In this document: one piece after another, positions 1 through 10,170 of the stretch
How the letters are laid out: each line of letters opens with the position of its first letter
How positions within the stretch are numbered: position 1 is the stretch's first letter
Virus record (IMG/VR): IMGVR_UViG_3300030838_000001
Location: 124,001 to 188,000 of that record
DNA length: 64,000 nucleotides
Direction: 5' to 3' (one strand)
Source of the DNA: a virus
Notes under the pieces: generated by a model
What the model was told of the DNA's origin: nothing
Database searches by the model: none
Seen by the model: only the letters and a program-made list of their open reading frames with translations
Position numbers and translations under genes: made by a program

Positions 1-2
1 AA

Positions 3-3000
3 TACTACTCATTATTTGGTTCACTTACTGAGTTTGTTAGAGTTTCATTGGAAAATGTTATTACTACTTGGCCCGCTTCATTGTATATGTATTCAGTGAA
101 TACTAATGCGGCAGGTACAACAATTACAAATAATACATTCGATAATTATACTTATGATAGTATTTCAGATACTTCTAGCTTTAGAGTTAATACAAATTCA
201 ATCATAAACAGCTTTGATATCAATTACCTTTTAAACGGAACTATCCAAGATACTTTCAATGCATCAAATGATATAAGAAACTTAACAGTAAACTTTTATT
301 CATATGCTGTATTATTTGAAGGTGTGGAATTTCCAGTAATTGGATATACTGGTTCAACTGATACCGTAAACGATTTTATCTATTTTGATATCAAAGGAAA
401 CCCGTTTTCAGGACAACCAAACAATATAACTTATCACGTAAAGCCAAATAAGACGATTGAAGACACGTTCTTTAATACGTTGGATGATTTTACCTCTTAT
501 CTATTAAATCGTCTTATAACACCTGTTTATACGGCTACATTCAGTTATCCAATCAAATCTGAAGATGGATTGATTCTTTATGTAGATAAATCAGTAACTT
601 GGCCTGTAAGTGATGGTTATAACATTGATTTTGATTCAGGTGAGTATTTGTCGTATGCAACAGAATTATTTGAAATTGCAACAAATAATGACTTGTATAC
701 AAGTAACCTTATGAATAGATTTCTTGTATCGGAATCTATTACATCATTTGATACACAACCTGTATTCCTTGCCGATGAGCATATGGATTCTTCAGGTCAA
801 AAAATGAACAAGACTCTTAATCTTTATGGTCAAGAATTTGATGATATTAATAAGTTTATTACTGGTATTTCTTTTGCACATACAGTAACATATGATAAAT
901 TGGATAACACACCTGATATCTACGTTAAAGATTTAGCGAGAGTAATGGGTTGGGACCTTATCTCAAGTGTTGTAGAAAACGATTTATTAGCGAATTATGT
1001 AAAAGCGTCAAAATCAACATATAGTGGTCAAACTGTTGGACTTACAGCAGTAGAAGCTGATGTTGAGCTATGGAGAAGACTTATTCTTAATTCACCTTGG
1101 ATTTGGAAATCTAAAGGAGCTAGAAAAACAGTTGAATTCTTATTGAAGTTCATTGGAACTCCGCAAGGACTAATCCAATTTAATGAATATGTTTATAAAG
1201 CAGATGGACCGATTGATATTGATTTCTTTACACAAGTTCTAGAATTAAATGGTCTTGATACTGATTTGACATTATATTCATTGGATTCAAATGGTTATCC
1301 AAGATTTCAAACAGATACTGATGATATGTACTTCCAAAATGATGGTCTTTGGTACCGTGAAACTGGTGGTGCTGACTCAGTGGTTGATATCCTTACTGGA
1401 AATAACCCACACGTTGGGCCTTATGATGGTGGATATAAATACATCAATCAATTAAGAACACTTATACCTAATTTTTCAGCGGTAACGATTACTGGTGAAA
1501 CAATTACTAGTGGAACAACAAATCTATTTACAAATTATCTATTAGGTGATATAACTAACTATACAGGAGCTACTTACGTTGATGTAATAAATGATGATGG
1601 AAGCGAAATAAATTCTACACTTGTTGTAGTATCAAGTATTATTGATGACCCAAGACCAACTGTAGAACAAACACCTTGTGGTTGTATTCCAGCTAGTGCT
1701 GATGACGCTTTGAGTATCTGTGTTAAAACAGTTGAACCAACAATTGCATTACCTTGTAGTAGTCTTGCTAATCAACCAACGAAAGATAATGAAAATGGTT
1801 ATTATGTGTTCCAAAAATACCAATATAACCAAGATGGTAGTATTTATTCAGTTAATGGAAATCCTGTTTTAACAAATGGATTATTCATTGACAGAGAGTG
1901 TTGTACTGCGTTGAACGGTGCTCCAAGTTATTCAGACTATGTTAACCCTACAAATAGCGAAGTATCAAGTGGTTATGCATGTTGTCATGGTAATAATTGT
2001 GGTTGTTCACTAGCTTGTAATTGGTATTTAAGTCCAAGTACTATTTCAATAAGTGGAAATAACTTTTTAGATTTCAGAACCCTTTTCGGAACTGGAACTC
2101 ATAAGGTTGTATCTCCTGATACTTCTAATTGTCCGACACGTTGGTCAACACCAGTACCAAATATCATTGACCCATATACTAATGAAACAGGTTTTGGATG
2201 TAAGATTAATTCACTTGGAGTTACTGAGTTTACTACAATGGTAAACTACTTTAAGGCTAAGGCTGATGGTGGTAATGGTGAGGTTAAGTGTTGTGCTTTC
2301 ACACCTGAATACTATATTGATTTAATAACACCACCGCCAGTTGTTGTAGTACCACCAGTTGAACCGCCAGTGGTTATACCGCCAGCGGGTTGTAAACCAA
2401 TTCTTATATTTGATTATATCGGAAACGGTGGTCCAGCAATCTTTAAATATAAGGTTTGTGGTGATTCAAATTATTCAACACATACATTTAACTTGTTACC
2501 ATCAACGGCTAACCCATATACTTACCCAGTTTACTCTGATTCAGCGTTTACTACCAAGTGTATTGTTGAAAATAGTATGGAATTAGTAAGTGGAGATATA
2601 ACAATAACTCAAAACAGATATATTTATTCAGGTACGAGTTGTACAAGTAACCCACCAGTTGTTGTACCACCAATTGTTAGTAGAGCTTGGCATTTCAGTA
2701 ATGTAGGTAATACAACAGTAATGGATTCTTGTGGTAATAATACGTTTACATTAACACTTTACACAAGTCCACAAAATGGTGCAACACCACTTATGGGTAG
2801 TCAAATGTTTACTGATGCTAATTTAACAACACTTTATACAGGTGGTAACCTATGGTATAACTCTAAAGAGGCATCTGCTGGAACACCAACATCTTACAAG
2901 ATAAATAATGCGGGTGTTCTTATAGATTCATCAACTTGTCCTGATTATTGTTGTGGTGATTTAATATTCTACGCTTCTAACTTTACAGGTGAAAATATGA

Positions 3001-3335
3001 GTTATGCTTATCAAGATTGTGATACTGGTACGACGATTTACGTATTTATACCTTATGGTGGACAACCTGAAACGGCTTATGGTAGAATTCAGTGTGGTCA
3101 ACACCAATTTGGAATGAGTGCATATAAAAGCACTGGTGCTGAAGCTTGTGCTTATGTTGGAGCTGAAATAATACTTTATGCGGCAACAAATGCCTTGAGT
3201 ATTGGTACTATTGTATTTGAAGATGCTTCACTACAATATCCAGCAATTCACGGTACAACATTCATGAAAGAAATGGCAACTGGTAAGGTTTGGAAGATAG
3301 TAAATTCTAAGATTACAGCACAATATACATGTTAA
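3..3335 (+). CDS. Large virion structural protein, 5' end outside window
   Basis: The reading frame is open from base 3, so the start lies upstream and about 1110 residues are visible. The TTG at 48 is only the first start-like codon. Around residue 365 there is a W-x-SKG-(A/T)R...EFLLKFIG segment of the kind seen in large baseplate or tail-fibre-connector proteins (family memory, not proven). The middle is cysteine-rich. Proline-valine linkers (PPPVVVVPPVEPP near residue 780 and NPPVVVPP near 885) separate C-terminal modules. The last 130 residues, from CPDYCCG onward, are clearly similar to the C-terminus of the protein at 8557-9750, so this is a reused virion module. It heads the virion block on the same strand. 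Confidence 0.8.
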   Translation, partial: YYSLFGSLTEFVRVSLENVITTWPASLYMYSVNTNAAGTTITNNTFDNYTYDSISDTSSFRVNTNSIINSFDINYLLNGTIQDTFNASNDIRNLTVNFYSYAVLFEGVEFPVIGYTGSTDTVNDFIYFDIKGNPFSGQPNNITYHVKPNKTIEDTFFNTLDDFTSYLLNRLITPVYTATFSYPIKSEDGLILYVDKSVTWPVSDGYNIDFDSGEYLSYATELFEIATNNDLYTSNLMNRFLVSESITSFDTQPVFLADEHMDSSGQKMNKTLNLYGQEFDDINKFITGISFAHTVTYDKLDNTPDIYVKDLARVMGWDLISSVVENDLLANYVKASKSTYSGQTVGLTAVEADVELWRRLILNSPWIWKSKGARKTVEFLLKFIGTPQGLIQFNEYVYKADGPIDIDFFTQVLELNGLDTDLTLYSLDSNGYPRFQTDTDDMYFQNDGLWYRETGGADSVVDILTGNNPHVGPYDGGYKYINQLRTLIPNFSAVTITGETITSGTTNLFTNYLLGDITNYTGATYVDVINDDGSEINSTLVVVSSIIDDPRPTVEQTPCGCIPASADDALSICVKTVEPTIALPCSSLANQPTKDNENGYYVFQKYQYNQDGSIYSVNGNPVLTNGLFIDRECCTALNGAPSYSDYVNPTNSEVSSGYACCHGNNCGCSLACNWYLSPSTISISGNNFLDFRTLFGTGTHKVVSPDTSNCPTRWSTPVPNIIDPYTNETGFGCKINSLGVTEFTTMVNYFKAKADGGNGEVKCCAFTPEYYIDLITPPPVVVVPPVEPPVVIPPAGCKPILIFDYIGNGGPAIFKYKVCGDSNYSTHTFNLLPSTANPYTYPVYSDSAFTTKCIVENSMELVSGDITITQNRYIYSGTSCTSNPPVVVPPIVSRAWHFSNVGNTTVMDSCGNNTFTLTLYTSPQNGATPLMGSQMFTDANLTTLYTGGNLWYNSKEASAGTPTSYKINNAGVLIDSSTCPDYCCGDLIFYASNFTGENMSYAYQDCDTGTTIYVFIPYGGQPETAYGRIQCGQHQFGMSAYKSTGAEACAYVGAEIILYAATNALSIGTIVFEDASLQYPAIHGTTFMKEMATGKVWKIVNSKITAQYTC

Positions 3336-3361
3336 AATAAAAATAAAATAAATAAAAATAA

Positions 3362-5911
3362 ATGGCAAATACTAACTTATCAGAAGTTATAAGCAAATGT
3401 ACAACGCTTTGGAACACTGCGATTTCACAAAATGGAATCATCAAAAATGCAGATGGAACAATATCGGTGTATGTTACAAATAGTAATAACGTAAAAGCTC
3501 CTTATCAAGTAACCAAGACATGTTGTGAAACACTTGCTACTATGACAAATGAGGGTTATTTCTATGATTTAGATACACAAAAATGTAAATGGTCAATCGT
3601 TAACCAAGATGAGGTTAGCGATAAGCCATTTAAGATTGTATTGAATCCAACTGGTAATGATGGTAGTATTTTCCATTATGACACAAATGAAACTTGTTCT
3701 TTGGTAGTTGATTTAGACTATTTGTTGAAATTTGATTGTGAAGTTCTTTCAAATATACTTTCACCAGTAACACCAATTGACTCAGCTACGCTTGCAAAAA
3801 TAAATAACCTACAAACTCAAATTAATCAACAAAGTGTCTTATTAGAAGAAGTTGAATCTGATTTGAACTTATATAGAATAGAGTTGGATAATCTGACATA
3901 TTCTATCGTTTGTGATTCATTTCCAATACAAGATTCAAATCTTATTGCTGACCCACAAACAAGTGTAACACCTACAGCCAAACAAATTGTACCTTTTAGT
4001 AAAACAGCGTTTGGTAATGTAGCACCATTTTCATTTGCTTATGCAACGAAAGCGGTAACATATTGTCTTACAGAACCAACAGGTCTTGAAGTTTGGGAAA
4101 GTATTCTTGGAACAAACAGATATCAGTCATTCTTAAATGGAAATGCTGATTCTTATACTTGTAATGATGTAATTAACATTTTTAATCAAAGCGCATCGAG
4201 TTCTGAGGTTCTTATTTATGAGTGTACAACACCTTTCGGGGCCAAGACACTTGTTCAAAGTAAGATAAACGCTCTTGAATTGCAACAAGCAAGTCTTATT
4301 GACAGTATCTTAGCGTTACAAACTGAATTAAACCAAGTACAAAGACTAGAAGCAAATAGTTGTGATTATCCTATGGGTATTCTTGAAACAATGGATGTAT
4401 CTATGTCTATTGATTTAGTAGAACAAAATGGTAATTTAACAAGTGTTTATGATAATAATATCTTTCCAGCAATAGGATTAGGTAATCTATATGAATACTT
4501 AACACTAAAAGGTGATAAGAGTGGTTTTTTCATTTGCGGCCAACCTAATTCAACTGAGACTTGGACTAGCGGTTGTACTGGTTTAAATTTATCAGCGTCA
4601 AGCTTAGGACAAGAAACAAATGTAACATCTTGTATCAATATTCATGATTATTTCTTGAATGAATTATATACTGAATCAGGTTATAGAGATGTAACTGATG
4701 GATTAACAGCGTTTACAACATCACTAACACCAAATGTTTTAGCTTCAGAATGGCTACATTATTCGGTTAATATTGATGATAAAGCAATCATTGAACAAAT
4801 TACAGACCAAAAGATTAAATTAAGTCTTAAGATTAATAGTTCTTGTGGTGATTTCTGTGTTCTTGTTGATAATATTTCATTGAATAAGGTTTGTACTCAA
4901 GTTGATAGAAATGATATTGTTGTTTCGAAATCTCCTGGTTTCCAATTATCTAGAGTTATAGATAATAAGAAATCTTGGGTAAATAACGATTCACTTATTT
5001 CTAGAGTTTTTGATATTAATAATGTTAATACAAATTCTGATATTCGTCAAACGGATTACCAAATCAAAGATGAAAGACTTGTTATTAATACCAAGGAAAT
5101 TGACTTGGATTTAAACTCAGCAAAAGCGGTAGAGTATGATGTTTTAACATTCATACAAGATAATCCTTGTTTATTAACTGGTGAAACAACATGTCAGCCT
5201 TGTATTGATGATAATAAAATGTTCCAAGATGATGAGTGTTTTATCTTCATGGATGGTGATTCATATGACTTCCAAGATGGAATTGATGGTGATGATAACC
5301 CATGTTGTGGTGACCATACAGATTACTCTAAGTTATTTACAACAGACTTATCTACAATTACAACCGTTGAGATGTTTGAGACTGTCTTAACGTCAGAAAT
5401 TATTGATGCTAAGAATAGACAAACAATTTCAAGTTATCCAACACTTAAAGCCCTATATGAGAGATATCTTGCAAGTAGTGGTTTTTGTGGTGTACAAAGC
5501 TCAGGATTCAACTATGAAAATATGGACCAATTTGCAGGTCTTATTGGTGATTATTGGGTAGATATCATTGAACAAGTAATTCCAGCAACAACACTTTGGG
5601 GAAGTGCTAGAATCTATACAAATACCCTATTTGACCAACAGAAATTTAAATATAGAAGTTATTCATCTTTATTCTGTGAAAATACACATCCTGATATCAA
5701 AAATGTTAAAGGAATCTTCTGTAATTCAGAAGAAGTAGAGGTAATAACATCGGTAATAACACAAGTCGGAGCTAATGAGATTCAACCTAAACCAATTTAC
5801 ACTAGATGTAATAAGATTTATCTAGTTCAAATGAATGCAAGTTCAGAGTTTATTGGAACTGTTAGTTTTTCAAATAATAATGAGAATTCAGTAACAGAAA
5901 TCATAATCTAA
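3362..5911 (+). CDS. Virion structural protein (849 aa)
   Basis: Starts 26 nt after the preceding stop and runs in the same direction, so it is co-transcribed with the virion block. It is cysteine-rich, with CTTLWNT, KTCCETL and CQPCIDD segments. Residues 145-180 and 310-335 have Gln/Leu/Glu-rich stretches likely to form short coiled coils. No enzymatic motif is visible. The size, low complexity and position between two other structural genes suggest a tail, baseplate or fibre-associated protein; the exact role is unknown. Confidence 0.75.
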   Translation: MANTNLSEVISKCTTLWNTAISQNGIIKNADGTISVYVTNSNNVKAPYQVTKTCCETLATMTNEGYFYDLDTQKCKWSIVNQDEVSDKPFKIVLNPTGNDGSIFHYDTNETCSLVVDLDYLLKFDCEVLSNILSPVTPIDSATLAKINNLQTQINQQSVLLEEVESDLNLYRIELDNLTYSIVCDSFPIQDSNLIADPQTSVTPTAKQIVPFSKTAFGNVAPFSFAYATKAVTYCLTEPTGLEVWESILGTNRYQSFLNGNADSYTCNDVINIFNQSASSSEVLIYECTTPFGAKTLVQSKINALELQQASLIDSILALQTELNQVQRLEANSCDYPMGILETMDVSMSIDLVEQNGNLTSVYDNNIFPAIGLGNLYEYLTLKGDKSGFFICGQPNSTETWTSGCTGLNLSASSLGQETNVTSCINIHDYFLNELYTESGYRDVTDGLTAFTTSLTPNVLASEWLHYSVNIDDKAIIEQITDQKIKLSLKINSSCGDFCVLVDNISLNKVCTQVDRNDIVVSKSPGFQLSRVIDNKKSWVNNDSLISRVFDINNVNTNSDIRQTDYQIKDERLVINTKEIDLDLNSAKAVEYDVLTFIQDNPCLLTGETTCQPCIDDNKMFQDDECFIFMDGDSYDFQDGIDGDDNPCCGDHTDYSKLFTTDLSTITTVEMFETVLTSEIIDAKNRQTISSYPTLKALYERYLASSGFCGVQSSGFNYENMDQFAGLIGDYWVDIIEQVIPATTLWGSARIYTNTLFDQQKFKYRSYSSLFCENTHPDIKNVKGIFCNSEEVEVITSVITQVGANEIQPKPIYTRCNKIYLVQMNASSEFIGTVSFSNNNENSVTEIII

Positions 5912-5913
5912 CA

Positions 5914-5924
5914 ATATTTATAAA
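5914..5924 (+). promoter_or_regulatory. M2-class putative phage promoter
   Basis: ATATTTATAAA beginning 20 nt before the start codon at 5934. The same ATATTTATWA word recurs at nearly the same distance before many genes in this window. Confidence 0.5.
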
Positions 5925-5933
5925 TAAAAAGAC

Positions 5934-6224
5934 ATGAAATTAACAGATAGACAATTAGCCCCAGTATATTCAGAAACGGATTTGATTCACGTAGTATTAA
6001 CTGGTGATACATCACAAAATCCAGCAGGTAGTTCATATAAAGCTGAAATTGGTAACTATAACAATAATATTGTAAGGGACCTAATCATCAATATAAATTA
6101 TTTGCCAAATGATTACACGGAACAAGATGTTTGCGATTACATAAACAACTTACCACCTGAAGAAAGAACAATTGCTCCAACGGATAGTAAGTGGAACGTA
6201 ATCATAGCAGTTTTAGGTAGCTAA
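5934..6224 (+). CDS. Hypothetical protein in virion block (96 aa)
   Basis: Small soluble protein beginning MKLTDRQLAPVYSETDLIHV. It has its own M2-type promoter word and its stop overlaps the next start (TAATG at 6222-6226), which implies translational coupling to the glycosyltransferase-like gene. I do not recognise a family. Its position between structural genes suggests a small virion or assembly protein. Confidence 0.65.
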   Translation: MKLTDRQLAPVYSETDLIHVVLTGDTSQNPAGSSYKAEIGNYNNNIVRDLIININYLPNDYTEQDVCDYINNLPPEERTIAPTDSKWNVIIAVLGS

Positions 6225-6853
6225 TGACGGTTTATATTCCATCATATTTCAAGGATTACCAAGAAAGAAAAGATAAATTTAAAGAGGTCATTGATTCATA
6301 CCTTAAGCTAGATTTTTATATTGTAATTTATTGGATGAATCCTAGTAATGAAAAGATACTGAACGAAAGAATAAAATATATAGATGCTGATGAAATAGTC
6401 AATGCATCTATAGCTAGAAATCATCTTTTAAGGCTATTTTACGCAAGCGAAGATGATGAAGCAATACTAAGTGACGATGACACGATTTTAAACGCTTTTA
6501 ACAGCTTTAAAATAGATTTTGATGTAATATCACTAGTTAACGATAAAAGACCTGAAATAGTTGAAACTCCGATGATATCAAGTGCTATCATGATTGTTAA
6601 AAATTTAAAGAAGAAATATGATAAAGAGTTGTATTTTGATGAAAGTCTAGAATCTAACCAAGACTACGATTTTGGGTTAAATTTGGTAAGTAACGGATTA
6701 AAGGTCGGAACGCTGAATACTCAACAAGTAGAAATAAATAAAGGAAAATCAGTAATGTTTGACAATCAAATGCAAAGATTGTATAGAAAAAATCAAACAC
6801 TGCACACAATAATAAAAAAATGGAAATTAAACGATGGATTTAGTAATAGATAG
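6224..6853 (+). CDS. Glycosyltransferase-like protein
   Basis: 209 residues. The N-terminal half has the order expected of a small GT-A fold glycosyltransferase: a beta-rich start (TVYIPSYF), an ASIARNHLLRLF helix near residues 63-74, then an acidic ILSDDDTIL motif near residue 85 that could be the metal-binding DxD. It lies beside tail-fibre genes, so glycosylation of virion proteins or host surface is possible. The stop is TAG (6851-6853), backed up by TGA at 6860-6862. The 3' end overlaps the next gene by 20 nt. Function is inferred from motif order only. Confidence 0.55.
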   Translation: MTVYIPSYFKDYQERKDKFKEVIDSYLKLDFYIVIYWMNPSNEKILNERIKYIDADEIVNASIARNHLLRLFYASEDDEAILSDDDTILNAFNSFKIDFDVISLVNDKRPEIVETPMISSAIMIVKNLKKKYDKELYFDESLESNQDYDFGLNLVSNGLKVGTLNTQQVEINKGKSVMFDNQMQRLYRKNQTLHTIIKKWKLNDGFSNR

Positions 6854-7883
6854 AATATATGAAATTCAAAATATTGGAAAGGGTGAAATAATAAATATTC
6901 TTCCTGAAAATCTTTTGGAGTTATATAACGTTGATAATAACACCCTTTGGGAACGTGGAAGTGGTTATGGTTCGTTGATACCAAAAGGTTCAAACAACAC
7001 AGCTACTCAAAATAATTCTATTGCTATTGGTGCAGGTACTGAAGCAACTGGTAATGATTCATTTGCTGGTGGTTTTTTATCAATCGCAACCAATAATAAT
7101 GCTTTTGCCTTTGGTTATCAAACACTTGCTGACCAAGTAAATGCTTTTGCTATTGGTTCTGCAACAACAGCTTCAGGAACCAATTCATTTGCTGGTAATG
7201 AAAGTACACTTGCTTCAGGTTATGCTTCTTTTGCTGTAGGTAGAGGAACTATTGCCAGTGGTATGGTTGGTTCAGCATTTGGTAATGGAACAACAGCGGC
7301 AAACTATTCAACAACAGCATTTGGTAATTTTACAAACGCAAACGGTGATACATCATTTGCGGCTGGTTATTTAAGTGATGCAAACGGTGATTATTCATTC
7401 GTATTGGGTGCTGGTAGTATTGTTAACGGTAACTATTCTATTGTATTAGGTCAAAATATTACTGGAAATCAAAATGATACAACATATGTTGATAATTTGA
7501 ATATTAAGACTCTTGGAGTTGGAGCACCAGTTACTAGCCTTGCAATTGATTCAAATGGTTATGTAGTTCCAGCACAAGCGCAAAACCTACAAAAAACAAT
7601 CACTGGTAGTACAACACTAACAACAGCTGATAATAATTATACAATCCTTATTAATAACGGAGCTAACCCAATTACAATTACAGTACCAGCTGGTTTATTA
7701 TCAGCAATAAGTATTGGATTCATTCAACAAGGAACAGGTGATGTAACATTTATTGCTTCAGGAACAACAATTAGAACACCTCTAGTTGGAGCCTTTAAGA
7801 TTAAAGGTCAAAATTATAATGCTTACTTAGAACAAGTAGGAAATACAGACGTTTATCATTTATTAGGTAATTTAAAAGTATAA
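6834..7883 (+). CDS. Tail fibre protein with YadA-head-like repeats
   Basis: 349 residues. After a roughly 45-residue N-terminus come repeats of about 14-16 residues of the type ATGNDSFAGG, ATNNNAFAFG, ASGTNSFAGN and ANGDTSFAAG, as in the left-handed beta-roll head of trimeric YadA-type adhesins. These are followed by an NLNIKTLGVG trimerisation-like segment and a beta-rich C-terminus. The same repeat logic and the TYVD(N/K)LNIK linker recur in the minus-strand fibres at 53.8-58.0 kb. Likely a trimeric receptor-contacting fibre. Confidence 0.8.
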   Translation: MDLVIDRIYEIQNIGKGEIINILPENLLELYNVDNNTLWERGSGYGSLIPKGSNNTATQNNSIAIGAGTEATGNDSFAGGFLSIATNNNAFAFGYQTLADQVNAFAIGSATTASGTNSFAGNESTLASGYASFAVGRGTIASGMVGSAFGNGTTAANYSTTAFGNFTNANGDTSFAAGYLSDANGDYSFVLGAGSIVNGNYSIVLGQNITGNQNDTTYVDNLNIKTLGVGAPVTSLAIDSNGYVVPAQAQNLQKTITGSTTLTTADNNYTILINNGANPITITVPAGLLSAISIGFIQQGTGDVTFIASGTTIRTPLVGAFKIKGQNYNAYLEQVGNTDVYHLLGNLKV

Positions 7884-7886
7884 TTT

Positions 7887-8555
7887 ATGTGGAATTTTAA
7901 AAGAGATATCTTTAGGTCGGAAATGGATTCTGGTATTGAAATAGATTTATGTTTTGATACCATTAGCCCAAGTGCGGCTTGTTTTAGTTGTGGAGAAATA
8001 GAATTCGAACCTTTTGATTCAATGGTTGTAAGATTTATCTATGAAAAACCTTCAAATGGTACAGATTTAGATATTATGGTATTTTATGACAATACAGGTA
8101 CAATATACGATAAAGATGCAGTAGGATATGGACAAACACCTAATGGAACCAAGGTTCCAACTGATGCAACACCTGATGGTAATGCTTACTTATGGTGGGC
8201 TTCTGATGATGTTGGAACTACAGGTGGAACTTGTGTTGAAGCGGTTGTTATTGGAATTAAAAACTTCACAGATAACGTATCGACAGTTGGAAACATCATT
8301 GATATTCCATTAAGAGTAGGTTGGTTTAACTCAAGAGGTGATGGTAACATTACTATTGAATTAGTTACATATTCAGGTGGAACAATGTCTAAGGTTGGAA
8401 CAAATATTATCAATACTGGTGGAGTTGTAGTTGATTCTCAATCTACAACCAAAAATGTTCTGTCTACATCAGGACAAGTAACTGAAATACACTCAGATTT
8501 AGTAGGAACAGTTCAATATAACAAAACAACCAAAGCGGCAATTTTAATAGCATAA
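7887..8555 (+). CDS. Virion structural protein (222 aa)
   Basis: Follows the fibre by 3 nt and is separated from the next gene by 1 nt, a tightly packed operon. Beta-rich composition, two CxxC-type cysteines near residues 33-36 (ACFSC) and a threonine/glycine-rich C-terminus. No recognised catalytic motif. Probably a fibre-associated or head-decoration protein. Confidence 0.65.
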   Translation: MWNFKRDIFRSEMDSGIEIDLCFDTISPSAACFSCGEIEFEPFDSMVVRFIYEKPSNGTDLDIMVFYDNTGTIYDKDAVGYGQTPNGTKVPTDATPDGNAYLWWASDDVGTTGGTCVEAVVIGIKNFTDNVSTVGNIIDIPLRVGWFNSRGDGNITIELVTYSGGTMSKVGTNIINTGGVVVDSQSTTKNVLSTSGQVTEIHSDLVGTVQYNKTTKAAILIA

Positions 8556-8556
8556 C

Positions 8557-9750
8557 ATGGCAACATATTTCATAGATTCAACAGTATTTTCTGCGGCAAC
8601 AGCTGTATACACCAATATTGGATTAACAACGCATGCCCCTGATGGATATTATTCATTTAGTGGTACATACAGACAACAAAGTGGTGGAGTTTTACTTGCA
8701 CCAACTAATATATGTGTAGCTACACCAATCATTGCAGTAGATGATGCTTATTCAGCGATTGTAACACAAGGAATAAATGGTTACAATATCCTCGCAAATG
8801 ATACACTAGGTGGAAGTGCGGCAACTACAAGTAACGTGGTTATTTCTCAATTAACTACAAGTAGTCCAAACGTACATATAAATATAGGTACAGGTGCTGT
8901 AGTTGTTGCTACAGGAACAAGCGTTGGAACTTATTCGATAACATATAAAATTTGTGAGGTTGGAAATCCAACTAACTGTGATACTGCAAATATTGCAATT
9001 ACAATAAGTGCTTTACCAAATTATAATTGCTTTAATTATGGTGCAGATTGTGCGTCAGCTTGTCCTACGTCAGCGGCTACATTCTCTTATTTCGTGAATA
9101 AAACAGCAGGTGCAGGTGAACCCGCTCCTACAGCAGGTTGTTCAGCAGTAACAACAATTCCAGTTTATACAGCAGAAGAAATTACTGAAATCACAACTGG
9201 TATGACAATTTATGTTGATAGTAGCCTTACAACACCATTTAGTGGTGCTTCTAAGTGGTACGGTGTTGGAGCGAATGAAGAAGGACCAAGTTACGGTAAA
9301 TTCCAAGTAAATAATACAGGTACACTTACAGTAAAACAAACTTGTCCTGATTATTGTTGTGGTGAAATAGTTTTATATGCTTCTAACTTTACAGGTGAAG
9401 ATGCAAATTATTTCATTTATGATTGTGAAACCAATGCAGTAGTTGGTTATACTGTTCATTATGGTGAACCACCAATGAGTGTTTACGGTAGAATACAGTG
9501 TGGTCTTAATCCATTCCAAATGACAAGAGTAAGAAGCACTGGTGCTGAATCTTGTAACGATGTTGAATTAACATATGTATTATATGCTCAAACAAATCTT
9601 CTTACAGTTGGTAATTATTTATTTGAAGATAATGCAGGACTATATACTTTCCAACACGGTACAGTATATATGAAAGAAATAACAACCGATAGAATTTGGA
9701 AGGTAAACCAATACGGTAAAATAGAATCAGAATATACATCATGCCCATAA
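8557..9750 (+). CDS. Virion adhesin-like protein with flavobacterial Ig-like repeat
   Basis: 397 residues. Residues 55-155 carry a VDDAYS...NILANDTLGG...GTYSITYKICE...NPTNCDTANI pattern, the Ig-like repeat common in secreted adhesins of flavobacteria (family memory). Residues from about 265 (CPDYCCGEIVLYASNFTGE) to the end match the C-terminal module of the protein ending at 3335. The N-terminal DGYYSFSG...SGGVLL segment resembles the start of the protein at 10171. A modular virion surface protein with a host-derived domain is the best reading. Its 3' end overlaps the next gene by 10 nt. Confidence 0.75.
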   Translation: MATYFIDSTVFSAATAVYTNIGLTTHAPDGYYSFSGTYRQQSGGVLLAPTNICVATPIIAVDDAYSAIVTQGINGYNILANDTLGGSAATTSNVVISQLTTSSPNVHINIGTGAVVVATGTSVGTYSITYKICEVGNPTNCDTANIAITISALPNYNCFNYGADCASACPTSAATFSYFVNKTAGAGEPAPTAGCSAVTTIPVYTAEEITEITTGMTIYVDSSLTTPFSGASKWYGVGANEEGPSYGKFQVNNTGTLTVKQTCPDYCCGEIVLYASNFTGEDANYFIYDCETNAVVGYTVHYGEPPMSVYGRIQCGLNPFQMTRVRSTGAESCNDVELTYVLYAQTNLLTVGNYLFEDNAGLYTFQHGTVYMKEITTDRIWKVNQYGKIESEYTSCP

Positions 9751-10169
9751 TAAGTAATCAAAAAACATGGAAACTACTTGCACAAATACAAGAAGCTAAT
9801 AAAGACACAGTTTTTGTTGGTGGAATATCAGAAATGATGCAAGGAAAAAGAGAATCAGCAACAGATATTGATATTTGTGTATTAAATACTAATGGCCTAG
9901 ACGTTTTCGGTGAATTAAAAGAATGGATTACCGAATCACCAGTAAGTATAAGTGGAAAAAGAGCTGGAATTGAGAATCCAAACTTAATTTTAGATATTTT
10001 CATTGAAGACGAACTTCCTGAGTATGTAGAAATACTAGGATTACGTTTCGCTACCTTAGAAGCGTTAGAAACACGTTATGTAAAGGTAATTAGTGAACTT
10101 AATGACCCAACACAACAAAAATTTAAAGAAAGACTTGTTGAACAATTAAATAATTTAAGAAAAGAATAA
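9741..10169 (+). CDS. Nucleotidyltransferase-like protein
   Basis: 142 residues. FVGGISEMMQGKRESATDIDICVL near residues 26-50 fits the pol-beta nucleotidyltransferase signature (hG[GS]x9-13Dh[DE]h): GG-S, then the DID acid pair. This matches minimal nucleotidyltransferases and KNTase-like domains. The start overlaps the preceding virion gene. Substrate is unknown; an unusual presence inside a virion block. Confidence 0.55.
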   Translation: MPIISNQKTWKLLAQIQEANKDTVFVGGISEMMQGKRESATDIDICVLNTNGLDVFGELKEWITESPVSISGKRAGIENPNLILDIFIEDELPEYVEILGLRFATLEALETRYVKVISELNDPTQQKFKERLVEQLNNLRKE

Positions 10170-10170
10170 T

